A DNA stretch of 64,000 nt from Cercis canadensis. Its lineage: Eukaryota > Streptophyta > Magnoliopsida > Fabales > Fabaceae. Both the position numbers and the translations under genes were made by a program. Every line of letters begins with the position of its first letter. Position 1 is the stretch's first letter. The stretch lies in the NCBI GenBank assembly GCA_003255065.1, contig QAOA01002889.1, forward strand, positions 124,001-188,000. Reading direction: 5' to 3'. Below the pieces are notes generated by a model. The model saw only the letters and a program-made list of their open reading frames with translations. It searched no databases and was not told where the DNA came from. Shown here in pieces: positions 49,701 to 62,858 of the stretch.

Positions 49701-51310
49701 GGGGTACTATCTGAACATTTTCAATGAATTGGAATTGCTAATAAGATATATGTCTTTCTGTAGCAGATATCTTCCCTTCCTGTGAGGAACAGGTAAACAA
49801 TGATGGCATTGTTTCTGCCTCATCAAGTACAGAATTCAATTCCCCTCTTCAAGTTACCCCTCTGTTCAGGTCCTTGGCTGCAGGAATTCCCAGCCCACAG
49901 TTCTCAGAAAGCGTAAGTTACCCAAGCACTTGGTGCATAAACAATTTTAAGGTCATCAGCAAATATTAAAGTAGTAATGGTAACAAGTAGTATGATTATT
50001 GAAGAATATGACAAAATGGGGTGGCAAACCATGATATCAGCAAAGGTAATTGTAGTTAGTTCATGTTAGATCAACCTCGATCAACAGTAGGAATTCCATG
50101 AAAATTTATTAATAGATGGGCTCAGTAAGCTACTGGTCATTTTTGGCAGTAGTTGGTGGTGGTGGTGGAACAGTGGCAACTTTTAGTAAGCTTAACATTA
50201 TTAGGGTCCTGCTTAGTGGAATCAAGGTATTTCTAATTGCAGCAGTAAGATGATTGTCTTGTGTCTGCTGATTATAGATCCACAATAAGGATTCAAATCT
50301 ACCAATAATGAACCCAATAATGGTAGCAAAGCATAAGATAAATATATCTGCATTGCTATTGCGTCAGCAGATGAAGCCATTTTCACATGTGGAAAACTTC
50401 CATGAACATCAATCCAGTGATTTTTTCATTTGCAATTCTGGGTGGTTCAGGTTTAGCTGAAGTCAACATTTGAAACAATTTTAGGTAACTGTGCAGATAA
50501 AAAATGGGTAAAATAGAGAAGAGAGTTCTCCACAATCTTCCTATTCTAAAATTCAGCTGTGCCAAGCAAAATGAGAAGGGGGATTTTTTATTTTTTTTGG
50601 GGGGGGGGGGGGGGGGGGGGNTGTGGGTTAGTTATGTATAATTGGAAAATAGGTTCTAAGATAGGGAGTAACTAATTCAACAATAATATTCATATATAAG
50701 ACAGCATGTAAAATAAAACTTAATGGTTTTTCAGCTTCTGCCTACCAGGATACAGTAGGCTTCTATCCTGGCCAAGACTAGTAGTTGCATTCTTTCTAGG
50801 TCTCATGGAGGCAAGTTTTCTGATGACACTTGGGCAACATATTATAAAGGTCTTCTAAAGCTTCGGTTTTAGATTTTGTAACTCATAGATCCTGCTAAGA
50901 AATATGCATTTTTTCCCCCTTTTTTACCATGAAAACTTCAAAGTAATAGCTTTTACTTTGAAATTCTGATATCATGTTAGTGTACAACAGAATGATTCTG
51001 TAAGTAGTCTTGTTTTCTCCTCATACTCATGAGTTTCATTCATCTACTTACATTATGAGCTTTAGGAGTTTATCAAATCAGCGGCTGCAATTAGAATTAT
51101 TCATTTATCTGTTCTTTCTTAAGTGTTGGGGTGAGTTCTTTTTGGCGTTTATCAAAGTTCCACACAGACTAACTGATTTTTCTTTTTATTTCTTTGCAGG
51201 AAAGGAACTTCCTAATGAAAACACTCGGAATAGAATCCCCATCCCCAAACCCAAGGGCCAATTCCTCACAACCACCACCCTGCAAAAGAGCCCTACTACA
51301 TAGTTTATAA
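46714..51310 (+). CDS. FLP: R2R3-MYB FOUR LIPS / MYB88-like stomatal regulator
   Basis: Twelve exons join in frame to 467 aa: 46714-46782, 47007-47053, 47153-47209, 47360-47432, 47705-47760, 47854-48030, 48108-48289, 48446-48591, 49196-49332, 49445-49647, 49767-49912, 51200-51310. R2 has Trp at 20, 40 and 59, R3 has Trp 72 and 91 and Phe 110. Signature motifs are TTRQCRRRWYTYLNSDFKKG, SPEEDMLLCEAQ and SGRTDNAVKNRF. Downstream come FLKKDD, ITALMQQAELLSSLA, and at the C-terminus LFRSLAAGIPSPQFSESERN, as in FLP/MYB88. Family knowledge: FLP and MYB88 end the symmetric division of guard mother cells by repressing cell-cycle genes, and act in root and ovule development. An assembly duplication copies exon 1 without its ATG. 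The 1.3-kb last intron holds a poly-G run with an N. It faces the nucleotide-sugar transporter tail to tail. Confidence 0.95.
46717..46926. repeat. 101-bp assembly duplication containing FLP exon 1
   Basis: The stretch 46717-46817 recurs at 46826-46926, with the N at 46818 between. It covers nearly all of the first coding exon and its donor; the second copy lacks the ATG. This looks like unmerged overlapping contig ends, so true intron 1 is probably about 109 bp shorter than shown. Confidence 0.9.
49762..49767 (+). other. NAGNAG tandem acceptor before FLP exon 11
   Basis: The acceptor reads TAGCAG, so splicing at 49763/49764 or 49766/49767 would add or omit one codon (Ala) without shifting the frame. 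Both products are plausible. Confidence 0.6.
50599..50621. repeat. Poly-G tract with assembly N in FLP intron 11
   Basis: More than 20 G residues end at an N (50621). Runs of this length are rare in plant DNA and often reflect low-quality sequence at contig ends. Confidence 0.8.
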
Positions 51311-52133
51311 CCAAATCCTCTGATCCATCTGAAATAGAAAGGTTCTATGTGTCCCTTCCCTTTTATCCATTTTTCTCCCTGCCCTTGGGAATCTGGCATA
51401 TTGTTGAGTACTTCCCAGCCTGGTTAAAGATAAGATACCTATAAGATTGCAACCTTATTCAGCCTGAAATTTGGAAAGGCATCCCATCACCAAGAATGTT
51501 ATGGGTACATTCTTGTGATATTAGATATGTCTAACAGTGTCCTTCTCTTCCTCCCCACCCATCAAGAGAGTTACCTTTCTGATACTTGCACCACACTTGG
51601 TGTGCTTAGTGTGTCATTCTTTGGTTTGTCTTCTTTTGATATCTATCTGGGTTTGTTTTTCTCCAATCCAGCTTTTGATCTTGATATGTTTTTTGTACAG
51701 AGCCTGCTATGTAACCACTAGTTATCCTGAGTGTATGTATACATCGGCATTTCGCCTATCCTACTATATATGATGAACAGAAACAGACATAGAACAGAGA
51801 GAAAAAAAAAAAAAAAAANAAAAAAAAAAAAAAAAAAAAAAGCAACAAAAAAAAAAGAGTACAAGAGGATTAACCAGTGTCAAATTGGATTCCTATTTGT
51901 TGTTTTGGGTGTGCATAGAGTATAGAATAAATATTTTTTGCCTTTTTGGTTCTGATGTACCGAAACTTCATTATAATTGGAGTGGAAATGCATTTTGGTT
52001 TTGGTGTGCAGATACTGTTTCTTTTCTGTCTTACTTCCCTGCATTTAGCACATAACGGAATGTAGAGAATTCCTCAAACAAAGAAGAGAAGTAAGAACTT
52101 CTCAACAGAAAACGAAGCAGAAACAGACAAACA

Positions 52134-52168
<35 letters not shown>

Positions 52169-52730
52169 CATGAAAGTAGAGTTCCTCATTGACTCCCCCA
52201 CCCTTTTTTCTTGGAAAGAAGAGAAAACGAAAAAGAAAAATTCCATGAAACCTCATTCAAAATCATAGGAAGCCATTGTCAACCATTTTACAGTATATTG
52301 ACCTCTCATTTATTGTAAAGGACACAGATTACAGCATCCAAAGCTCTATTGTCCTTTACAAAAAGTAAAAGGAACTTAAGAAGAAATGAAGAAGACAAAG
52401 TGGTGTACTTACAGAGTAGACAGGAAAACTTGTACTGTCTCTGGCAGAGGCATGCTGGCCATTCTTCTCTCTCTCTCTCCTTTTCTCATATCACATAGTT
52501 TACCATGGAATGCAGAGAGCATGTGGAAGAAGAATTCTGGGAGAACTAGGTTCTTATTCCGTTAGGACGATTAGTTCATAGGTGATGTTGGTGGTGGAAG
52601 ACAGGGGGCAGATAATAATGACTAAGGCAAAAGCAATTGATAGAAAGAGGGAGGGAACTCTCTACAAAATAAAGCACTTTCATTTGCCCTTAACTTTCTC
52701 GAGGGAAGGTACACCACACTTTGACTCATT
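51311..52730. other. FLP 3'UTR and spacer with poly-A and CT repeats
   Basis: The 3'UTR of the MYB gene probably extends some hundred bases. A poly-A tract with an N (51819) follows at 51802-51841, and a CT repeat at 52138-52164. I see no gene. Confidence 0.45.
52138..52164. repeat. (CT)n microsatellite
   Basis: About 13 CT units in the spacer between the convergent MYB and transporter genes. Confidence 0.93.
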
Positions 52731-53149
52731 TGACCTCATAATTTCCACTTACTCAAATTCATTTTATTTACCCAACAGAGATGCTGGTCAACTAATTTTT
52801 TTTTTTTCGACCTTTGTTACTTAAGACCTTGACCGATTCTAAAAACTCCCTCTCATCATTAAGCTTGGCCATGCAGATACAACCACTTAGTTTTAATAAT
52901 GATTTATTGTTCTTTCTCTTTGCCTTTTCTCCCTATAANTTGACCTCATAATTTCCAATTACTCAAATTCATTTTATTTACCCAACAGAGATGCTGGTCA
53001 ACTAATTTTTTTTTTTTTCGACCTTTGTTACTTAAGACCTTGACCGATTCTAAAAACTCCCTCTCATCATTAAGCTTGGCCATGCAGATACAACCACTTA
53101 GTTTTAATAATGATTTATTGTTCTTTCTCTTTGCCTTTTCTCCCTATAA
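52730..53149. repeat. 209-bp duplicated flank around an assembly gap
   Basis: Blocks 52730-52938 and 52940-53149 flank the N at 52939 and differ by one substitution (CCACTT/CCAATT) and one T in a homopolymer. The pattern is the same as at 29114: overlapping contig ends abutted. Confidence 0.9.
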
Positions 53150-53154
53150 TAATT

Positions 53155-53215
53155 ATTGCTCTTGAGAGGAGAGGGATTTGAACTTCAGATCTGAAAGAAG
53201 TTGATACCGTTCAAA
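53155..53215 (-). repeat. Possible SINE remnant (minus strand)
   Basis: Read on the minus strand, GTTCAAATCCCTC resembles a pol III B box and is followed by a CTCTC-rich stretch, as in some plant SINEs. I see no clear A box or target duplication, so this stays tentative. Confidence 0.2.
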
Positions 53216-53709
53216 CAACAATTACAAATGATTTAAGGATCATTTAGCTAGGCGAAAATTCCCCATCTATAAGAACCTGACAGATCCTGTTGACTGAATA
53301 AAATATCACTCCACGTCCACGACTTGGAAGGGTTACTTTGAATGCTAATATAATATTGGGATAACCAAATTAACAAAAGAAAAGAGAATATATATTGCAC
53401 TTACGACAATTTGGAAATCATGTTTACAGAGAGTACAGCTTTGACCTTGAATGCAACTAGCTCTTCATCAAGATACACACAATCGTAACCGTTAGCACAA
53501 GTGAATAAGAAAATTGAGTCTAAACTTAAGCTTTTTACTTCTCAACAAAGGATCTATCCAATTACAGTTACCAATATTTTCCTATGTATGATCTAAATCA
53601 GCGAGTTGAACCTTTTAAGTTAATTAAAATGATATAACATGGGTGGTTCAAGGGCCAACGAGCTAAAAAAGAAAACTCGTTTAAATTCAAAATTGATGAA
53701 GGTCCCTTT

Positions 53710-56707
53710 TCAAGTGGATTTTCTCTTCTTTTGCAATCTCTGCAACTTCTGCCATTTGAGGTAGATCTGGTATGACAGTCCAGAGAATACCATAAGAACA
53801 CATCCCCATTGCTTTGTTGATAGGGGATTCCCACTCAATAGTGAAGACACCACAATGCTAACAAACTTGCGAGTGGTGGTGATGGTGGTGTTGGCCAAAG
53901 AACCAAATCGACTTATAGTCAAAAAGATGAAATTCTGGCCCACTGCACCACAGCAGCAATAGAGAAAAATATCCCAAGCTGCCTCTGGATGCTGTTGGCA
54001 AAAGCGAACTGCCTCAAATCCACTGCCATGGGGCCAGCCAAACATGTATATCATATTGTATATGGTACCCCATAAATTCATTCCCAACATAATACCCCAA
54101 GCACTTGTTTTTGGGTACCTGAGCAAGACAAACCAATAGTTTAGGACAAATAATTGCTGTAATAATTCAAGATCAACGAATCTGCATTTGAGATGTCCTC
54201 AACTAGAAGACTCATTTAACATTCTGAAAGTCAAACAACGTTGAGAAGTAAACATTCACACACTCATTGAATAGAAGCTCAGATATTTGACATTATTAAA
54301 AACACATCAAACAACCAAGCTTTTCCAACAAGAGAGGGGAAAAAATTATGGTTCAAACTCAATTTTGTTTTATCGTTTAATATGTCAAACCATCCATGCG
54401 ACCAGAATTAGTATAAAAAAAAGACAGAGGGAGGAAAAGGTCGTCATATTAAGGGGCCACATAAGTAGAATAAAGTCGGCCAAGAAGGTCATTAGGTAAG
54501 CCTCAAAGTCTAATCTAGTCCATTTTGGTTACCTTCTTCCACCAGAATATGGAATTCACCTCTGACAAGTGAATCTAAATGAAAATATTAAAATAATAAT
54601 AACAATAGCAATTCCTAATAGTATTGAAAACCAGAATCTTTACCAAAAGAGAAATTGTTCGAGGTACTATCCAATCAGAAATGATTTTCGCGTTTGAATT
54701 TATGGGGCACTCTTCATTTCTATACCAACAGAGTAAAACTTTCTCTATATAGTACCAGTATCTTACAAGAAATAATCTTTACTAATCTAGAAGGTCATAT
54801 TCTGGAGAAGTGGTATGATTGAAGCAAATAGATGAACAAGAGCTGACAACAGCTCCAAAAGGTTTGCAGAAGTGAAGTTTGTCAATGTTTCCGTATTTCC
54901 AAACACTATTGACATATATTCCACTCAAACAATCCAAATAAAGATCAAAATGAAAGAATCACCAATTAAGCTGAAAGAAAATTACAAATTCAGTTTCATT
55001 TCAAGTGCAAGAAGGGGGCAAGCAGTGGAAGGAGCTTAAACTTATGAAAGAGGATGTCAAAGAAAGAAATACACAAGTGTAGATTTGATGATTTACGTGC
55101 AGTTAGTCATATTTGAACTGCTATATGGTAAATCAGAACAGGGAGAGGCTTCTCCTTAATACCTTGCTTTTAAGGAATCCTGAGTTGCATTTGTAAATCC
55201 ATCAAAAGCAAGGTTTAGGAAACATAGCCCATATCCAAGGGGAGCATTTGGATGTGCCAGCTTGTTGATTGTCTTTGAGCTGGTCTGTAACATAAGCAAA
55301 CATGAGAAAACTGAATGTGAGCTGCATTAATAATCCTTGTAAATTTCTACGCAACCTAGTTGCATTCATAAAGTCTCTGGCCATTGTTCCATTAGACTGA
55401 TAAGCTCCTCACCTTTAGAAGTGCAAATGTTGATACCCCTCCAGCAACAAGGAGTGTACAAAGGTATTCTGGAAAAGTGTATCTTATACCATATACTAGA
55501 GTACCCATCAACATAACTGCGGAAAGGTCAAGTGAATCATGGTTTGTTACATAATGAAAATCATAAAACTTCAGGAGTAGTTTAAATGACCCGAAGATTC
55601 AATCTAAATCACAATTTTGATTTTCCTTGATAAAATAAAAGCTTGTTGGCATCAAACACAAACTACTGACCTGGAATCATTTTTGAGGATTTTGCCAGGA
55701 CCTGCAAGTAGTAAAAATAATAGCACCCATTAGAGCCAGATGGAATTTACCATTATACTGTAAGAGATTTGAATATGGAAATCACATCAGTGCTATGACA
55801 TACTTGGAGTATGCGTGCAAAACGACATTAGTAGATAAACATTTTTATACATAACCCATCGTTCAAAAGCAAACATCACCATCAAAGGAGAAAACTATGA
55901 ATATTAAAACGAAACCAAAAGAATACCAAAAGGAAAAGGAACATACCTGAGCTGGGTAACTAATATACTTCAGTGCCTCAATTCCCATAGCTGGACCAAT
56001 TGTATTAGTAATGCCAGCACTCCAGTAGGACCACCAAGGAGCGCCACCAGAACTTCCATTAGACCATATCTTTATCACTGTGCAACAAGCCAACACGGAA
56101 AAATCTTTGAGACCCACCCTACATTCTAATTGCAAGTAAAGAAAAAGGACTCAGTTGGCAAAGAAAGCTCACTTATATACGACCAGATTAAACAGACTAC
56201 ATTCTGTGCCAAGTTCAGAAATGCAAGGTGCTCAAACCTCTGCCCATCTGGACCAAATCTCTTGGTCGACCTGAATGCAAGCCAAAATAACAGTATAACA
56301 ATGCCACAGCACAAAACAATAGTAACTGTTGGTAACTTGGTTGTGATTACTAGACTGATTACTGATTAGATAGGCATCAATAGAAGAAAAATCTGACAAT
56401 TCAGAGCAAACTACTCAGTTGCTACATTTCCAAGAAAACAAAATGGAGTGAAATTTTTTACATTGTGAACGAATTCACGCCAATTTGGATTCACAAAGAA
56501 AAAAAAAAAAAATTACAGTGATTACCAGCAGAGATCGAGCAAAGAGATGGTAAATCAAATCAAAATTTCGGGAATATTCCAAAACGGGAAAATATAGACT
56601 TACAGAGTTTCCTGGAGAACACCTTGGTAGATATAGGCAGACCAAATCCCGACGATGCAAAATGCCAACACAAACACACGGCGGAGCCCGGCGCCGTGAG
56701 CCTCCAT
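53710..56707 (-). CDS. UTR3: UDP-galactose/UDP-glucose transporter, UTR1/UTR3 type
   Basis: Seven exons on the minus strand (56604-56707, 56173-56270, 55947-56077, 55671-55701, 55413-55516, 55163-55284, 53710-54118) give 332 aa, the length of UTR3. It is a nucleotide-sugar transporter (SLC35B1 group) with about ten helices. Signature stretches are WSAYIYQGVLQETLSTKRFG near the N-terminus, GGAPWWSYWSAGITNTIGPA, VLAKSSKMIPVMLMGTLVYG, and GSLANTTITTTRKFVSIVVS near the end. The C-terminus ...KKRKST fits a KxKxx ER-retrieval signal. Family knowledge: UTR1 and UTR3 carry UDP-glucose (and UDP-galactose) into the ER, supporting glycoprotein quality control, and are induced by the unfolded protein response. 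An exact ERSE lies in its promoter. Exon phases are consistent throughout. UTR1 and UTR3 are not separable here. Confidence 0.95.
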
Positions 56708-56947
56708 CAATGCGTCGCCGGAACCACCTCAGATCCACCGGTTTCTTCTTCTGATGATGCTTTTCTTCTTTCACGAAATAAACAGTGATCACTGTTACGA
56801 ACGAAAAATCGAAGAAGCAAGAGCAACAAAGAGGAACAGAGAGAAGGGAAAGGTTAATGACGGGGTTGTAGTTGTAATGTAACTGCCAATGTGACAAGGT
56901 TTAAATGACACCACGAAAGCGGGGCGCCAAGTTACGTAGATTTTCCA

Positions 56948-56966
56948 CGTGGGCGTTTACTATTGG
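56948..56966 (-). promoter_or_regulatory. ER-stress response element (ERSE, CCAAT-N9-CCACG)
   Basis: On the minus strand the sequence is CCAAT, nine bases, then CCACG: a perfect match to the ERSE consensus, 241-259 bp before the ATG of the UTR3-like gene. Its CCACG half overlaps a CCACGTGG G-box (56945-56952). In plants bZIP28/bZIP60 with NF-Y bind such sites. A second CCAAT follows nearer the gene border (about 56991-56996) without the CCACG half. Confidence 0.75.
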
Positions 56967-57069
56967 TTGGATGACCTGCCTCACGCTCCTCATTGGTTGA
57001 ATAGACGCGGACCTCTCTTTTTGGTAGGAACAGTGGTTGTTCTCTATGCTCGTTAACAGAATAACCGGT

Positions 57070-60000
57070 TCCTCCTATTGGACTGCGCACTTTATCATAG
57101 TTTTTTTTTTTTTCCCCTTCTTCTTCTTTATGGCAATAAATATTCATAATTTATTTTTTAATTAAATGATACTTTGGGAGTCAAACTTTACAGTTTTTTT
57201 TTTATTTTATATATAATCAAAAAAAATTCTATACATTATTATATTTAATTAATATTTTTTACACTTTGTGGCACTAGTATCACAAGCGAGAGAAAATTTA
57301 AAAAATTAAGGATTATAAAAAATTCTTATTCTATTAGTTTTAAGTGGTTTTAATGAAGTTTTTTTTGTTTTTTGTTTTTTTCTGATCATGTCCAATTTTA
57401 ATTGAAACTTCTAAAAAATTTAAAACTAGTTGGTAACCCGTCATAATTTTATATATGTCACATCAATAATAAGCATTGGTTTTATTGACGACTACATTCA
57501 AAACAAAACCTAATTAAACATAAAAATTCCAAAGGGAGAAGTTGAAAATATGTCCAATTTTGAAAGGACCTAAAATGTGATTAGCTCTCATGACAAGATA
57601 GATAACCCTGTTCTTTTAATTAAGACAAAGAGAAATGAATTGAGGGGTACAAGGTTAAGAGGAGAGATTAAGCCCAAAATATAAGTGGATGGGTCAAACG
57701 ATATTTGGGTAGAAATAATAATTGGGCCAAGCCCAAGTTGAATGTCTTTTCTTTTGTTTGTTTGTTTGTTTTTTCTTTGTACAAGTGATTGAACCAAGAA
57801 TGTACTTGTCCCAATCTCATTCATCATCTCTTACCACCTCAATTACGTCTATACATGAGCAATTTGATAGAGATTCTAGTGAACAAGCTTCAATCATGAG
57901 TTCACAATCACGTAGAATAGAAGAAGATGCATGATTGACTTAATTACCAAGTCACATACATGATACACCAAATGAAGGTCATTCCACACCACAAAGGCGC
58001 CTTGAGACTCGGGTTTCTTGGGTCCATAGATGTAAACTACCTATGACTTGGGGTGTTAAATAATTGGCCAAACGTGAAACGAGCACATGAATATGCCATC
58101 TACTTATGTCTATTGGGAAAACGACCATGTAATTTCTATTACGTGTCACGCGGTGGAGAATTTTCGGTTGATGTGGACCTCCATGTGATGGATATGCATT
58201 AATGCAGAACTTTCTACTTTTGGAAGATTTATTTTTTCCTTAATAAGAATAAGATTTAGTCAATCCTTGGACTTGTGTCTTTCTTCTTTAGTAATCGTGA
58301 TTTATGTTGTGCTCAGCATATCAATTACCACTAGTGATTTTGCTTGTGAAAAGGTCACGAGAGGGAGTAAAACACTTACCCTTTTTAAACAGCGTCTCAA
58401 AGGACTTATAAAAGAGGGAGTAAACGGTCGAGAGGGACCTAAATTGATGCTCTCATGATTCTTCCGACACTCAAGTCAATAAGAATAAGCTAAAAATTAA
58501 AAAAGAAAGTGAAAATTCTTAAAAATCTAAGAAATAATTTACTAAATTAGATAAAAATTCTTTAAGGGTCAATATACGAAGATTGCGGGAAGAAAACAAG
58601 TTAAGATGGCAGAAATTAAGTAACAAAAACAAACAAATCTGCATGCAGTGAAATTGACTTTTCTGTCGTTTGGAATGTTGATTTTGTCAATGTTTACTCT
58701 TGCTGCCAATAAAAATGTGGTATCATCATCATTGGATCAACTTTATATATATCCATTTTGATTGGAGAAGTGATCGAAAAAAGAGAGGTGATTAGATTAG
58801 AGAGTGCAATTTGCAGGGTGGTTTTAATTTGGACAAGTCAAGCTACACAATTTGTTGGCTCCTTGTCGACATCGATCGCCAAACAGGGTGGCGCCTGGCC
58901 TGGCTACAAGAATTTTATTCCAAAATGGAATCAAGCAGCTCAACCATCCCTCTACTATGGTATCATTGTCAAAAAATCCTACGTCCACACCATCACTTCC
59001 ATATCGTTTCCTACTTTCTAAAATTTTGTGACATGTTAGTCTTGTAAGTTTTGTGGATTCAATTATACTCAAACACAAAATATTAGCAGCAAGAAATTTA
59101 GATTACTTTTAAAACTGGTTGAGTTTGAGGCCATCAACATCCCTTACTTTCTATATCAACTCTAACAATAACTTTGACAAAATTTGATCGATTTCTAAAT
59201 TTTTTGTAAAAAAAGTGGCATAACGTAAAATAAAATAGTATACAAATAAAAAAAATCAACACCCTTTTCTTATTTTTTAAAGTTTCAAATTATTTTATTG
59301 GTATTTTAGTTAAATAATAAAAAATTAAATAAAGATAGACCTTTAAGAAAGAGAGAAAAAAGGTATTATGGAAATGAGAAAAATAGAGAGATGTGGAACG
59401 TTTAGGTTGTTCGAAAGAACAAATTTTTTCAAAAAAATATTTTATTGTTATAAAATATTGCTCATAACAATTTTTGATTGTTACATAGTCAATTAATTAT
59501 CATTCATGTCTTCCTCTAAACAAAAAATTGAGATTCTCTTAAAAGAATTTTACATATATATATTTAAGAAAATTTTATTATACTAAAAAAATATGTGATA
59601 TTNAGTTAAAGAGACAACATTATAATTATTGATATAAAAGTATTTAATTTTAACTATTTATTTTTAACAATTAAAATTAATTATTTTTTATATAAAAGCA
59701 TGTGATACCTTCCTATGAAAAACCTCCACCTTTTAATAGAAATTGTCTTTGGAACGTGGGTTNCTCCACATTTTAATAGAAATTGTCTTTGGAACGTGGG
59801 TTGTGCTACTGCTATGCCCCACGTTTCACATGGCTTGAAAAATCCTACGATATATCCTTTTCACTTTAGAAAACGACTAGCCAAGTCAAAATTATTCTCG
59901 TTTTCCCTCGGTACAAAAAAGGATACAACTTTTCTGCGTTTATTTCACGAGAAATGGGGTGGCTATCGAAAATATATTATTTCACTGAGTGACTCCCACT

Positions 60001-62639
60001 TAAACTTACCTGATTGAATGAAAAGTAGCAACCCCTTATTTTTTGAGATTATAGTATAACAATCACCTTTTAAAAAATAATTTCTTAATCTAAAAGAAAA
60101 ATTCATTTTATTATACTAATTACTTTTTACTAAAAAAAGAAATATATTTTTTTTGGACAAAGTTTTAGAAATTGGATAAGATAAGTCGCATTAGAACTAA
60201 AAAACATGCTCACGTTGAATTATTTTATCAATGAATTTTTATTGCCTCAAACTCAAGTTATTAAGTGAGACGTTTGAGTCTTTCGTTACTCAGTCAAACC
60301 CTCGTAAGGACTTAAAACAAAAAAGGAAGAATTAAAATCTTTAGAATAATTATGATCAAGTGACAGTGGATAAAACTATTTTTAGTGAGGTTCTTTAACT
60401 ACATTTTATAACCAATAACTAGGGATAAATTAAAGTAGAAGTATTTTCATTTGTAGTCACTCAATTCTGTCTCTATTTGGTATTTGGAAACTTCGACGAA
60501 CTCAGTTATTCTTATGGCAAGCAAGTGTGAATGTGAGCTGGCCTTCTGCATGTGGTCAAGGCATCCACTTCTTAATTCTTATCTTTTTTATATTTTGGAA
60601 AAAAATATATTTATATGGGAGATGCTGTCTCCTTATCTCCTTATTTTTTTTTTTTTTTCAGACTTTTCTAGTGGCTTATGTTGACGTTCTTGCTTAGCAA
60701 GACATGACGGCTATGGAATACTTTGGCAATGTACCCATAATACCCCTCATAAAATGAAATATAACCGACGTCCGTTACTAAGAGGGGAAGAAACAAATCT
60801 AATTTTCCAATTTATTATTATTATGGTTTTATTTATGATTTTTTCTAAGTACAGTGATTAAAAATTAATTAATATATTTTTCAGAAAGGGGAATGTGAAA
60901 TTTAATCTTTTTAAGAGATATTCTTGTACTAGACCTTACTAATTAGTAAATCAAATCTATCATTGATTTTCTAATTAAACATTAAATTTTAAACTATGAA
61001 TATGGATTAATTATTTTAGCATTGACTTTGTTTTAAATATTAGTTTTTTCAGTTGTATTTGTTTCGCATGAAAGCACATTCATTTTTCCTTAATTGTTGT
61101 CTTAAGCATAGTTAATTGTTAATTGTTACTAGTTAGCAAAATTCAATCATCAAGTCAGCTTTGCCCTTTAACTTACTAAATTGGTTTTAATTAAACTCAT
61201 GTTAATTAGTTAGTCATACGTTATTATGTGCCTTCCATATGATAACTATCTTAAATCTATTTTTAGTTACATATTAATAAACATTATCAAAGAATTTTTA
61301 ATGTTGGATCTTTTTAAAATAAATTCCAAACAACCCTAAACTCCTTTCCTTTAATCTTTTACTAAAAAAATTCTCTCCTTAATTTTCATTCACCAAAACA
61401 ACAGTGTTAGAGAGAAGAGTGATGAGTAGTCCACATAATTTGTGGAATAAATTTAATAAAACTTATCATAATTAATAATCATATAGTAACTTTTGTCCCA
61501 TAAACAAATTAATGTCATATTTTTTTTACTAAATAATGCAATGAAATATATACTAAAAAGTTTATCATTGGGGCCATAGATTTTATTTTGTCATGAAATA
61601 TACTTCAATTAATTAAGCTGAATATACATTTTAACATCAAGACAAAGAGAAATTTTAAAAAATTAAAAGAAAAACTTTCATTTTCATCTAAACTATAAAT
61701 AATTCGATAAATAAAAAAAGTTCATTTTCTATTTGATAAACATATCTAGTTTTGCCTATTTTCTCCTCCCATAGTCAAAGAGATTATTGCTTAAACGTTT
61801 TGGAGGCTGCTAACAGAGAATGGGCTTATCATCTCTCTCCATCTTAATCATTTTACTTAGTAGCCTCAAAGTTAAACACTTCCACATCAGGTGATGATGG
61901 TTCCAAGTACTATCCTTTGCCGTTTCACTTTGACTTTTTGCCACACAGTAAGGAAATTCTACTAATTAAATTATTGTTTGCTTATTATGCAATCCACTCA
62001 TTTTTCTTCTGTTTCTAACCTCTTTGACAAAGATTTCAGATATTAAATTATTATTATTATTATTATATGCAATAATTCTCTTACAATTTATTTAGTTGGC
62101 ATTCCTTTTTAGTTCATGTATTGAAGCTAGTGATAATTAATTTTCTTTATTTTATCAAGCTTCACTCTATCTGACTTCATTCATTGCACTATTTGACATC
62201 TTCAGAAATTTTTATTATTGTATATGAACTCTGATGATAGGAATATGATTAGGTTTATAAGATCTAATTAACAATATTTGTTGTAATTAACTAGTCAATC
62301 ACTTCAGAGAAAAAAATATTGCACGCTACATAAACACAATTTTAAATTTCATAACACATAATTGAAGATATAATTAATTATTGTCCTCATCAATGTTAAA
62401 TTATTTTATCTTTTGAGAGGAAACAAAAAACATTATGTTAACATTCGTATATTTCTAAGGATGCTCTCTTATTTTGGTAATGAAATGGTTAACTTTAGTA
62501 TTAAGTGGATAATTGAAGGGTATTTCAGTAAATTTAGCAGCCATCAAGGCTTCAACCAATGGTGACAAACCCGTCATTTGAAGGGATAGTCCCCACGCGC
62601 TTAATTTGTCTGCAACTCCGCATAGACGAAGCCAAAAGG
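57070..62639. other. Intergenic DNA between UTR3-like and PBL-like genes
   Basis: AT-rich with only short ORFs. It includes the upstream promoter of the UTR3-like gene, an N at 59603 and a 39-bp assembly duplication around an N at 59763. The stretches 57780-58460 and 58750-59050 are somewhat less AT-rich, with ORFs of 60-90 codons that match no family I recognise. A polymerase or gag domain was not found. Confidence 0.4.
59724..59802. repeat. 39-bp duplicated flank around an assembly gap
   Basis: 59724-59762 and 59764-59802 are near-identical (CTCCACCTTTT against CTCCACATTTT) around the N at 59763. It is the shortest of the abutted contig overlaps. Confidence 0.85.
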
Positions 62640-62858
62640 GGCTGTTTCTTTCTCTGAGTTTTCTCCTCTGTTTCTTTCCATCCACCGGAAGGCTTAACTG
62701 GTTGGTTCTTCTTGTAAATAAAAATCAAAATTTTCCTTGTTTTCTTAGAACTTTATAGGAAACTCAAAACCAAAATCATTTCTTTTTCTTGTGTTTCTTC
62801 ATAGCATCAGTAGTTGAAGCTCAAGCAGCTCCGAGAGGGAGAATTCTGGCAGCGGCTA

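Noticed and set aside
58758-59078. Overlapping ORFs of 78-87 codons on both strands
   Set aside because: No recognisable domain, no neighbouring exons, and the sequence around is ordinary intergenic DNA. A degraded transposon cannot be excluded.
59715-60017. A 100-codon ORF
   Set aside because: It runs through the assembly N and the duplicated 39-bp block, so the frame is partly artificial.
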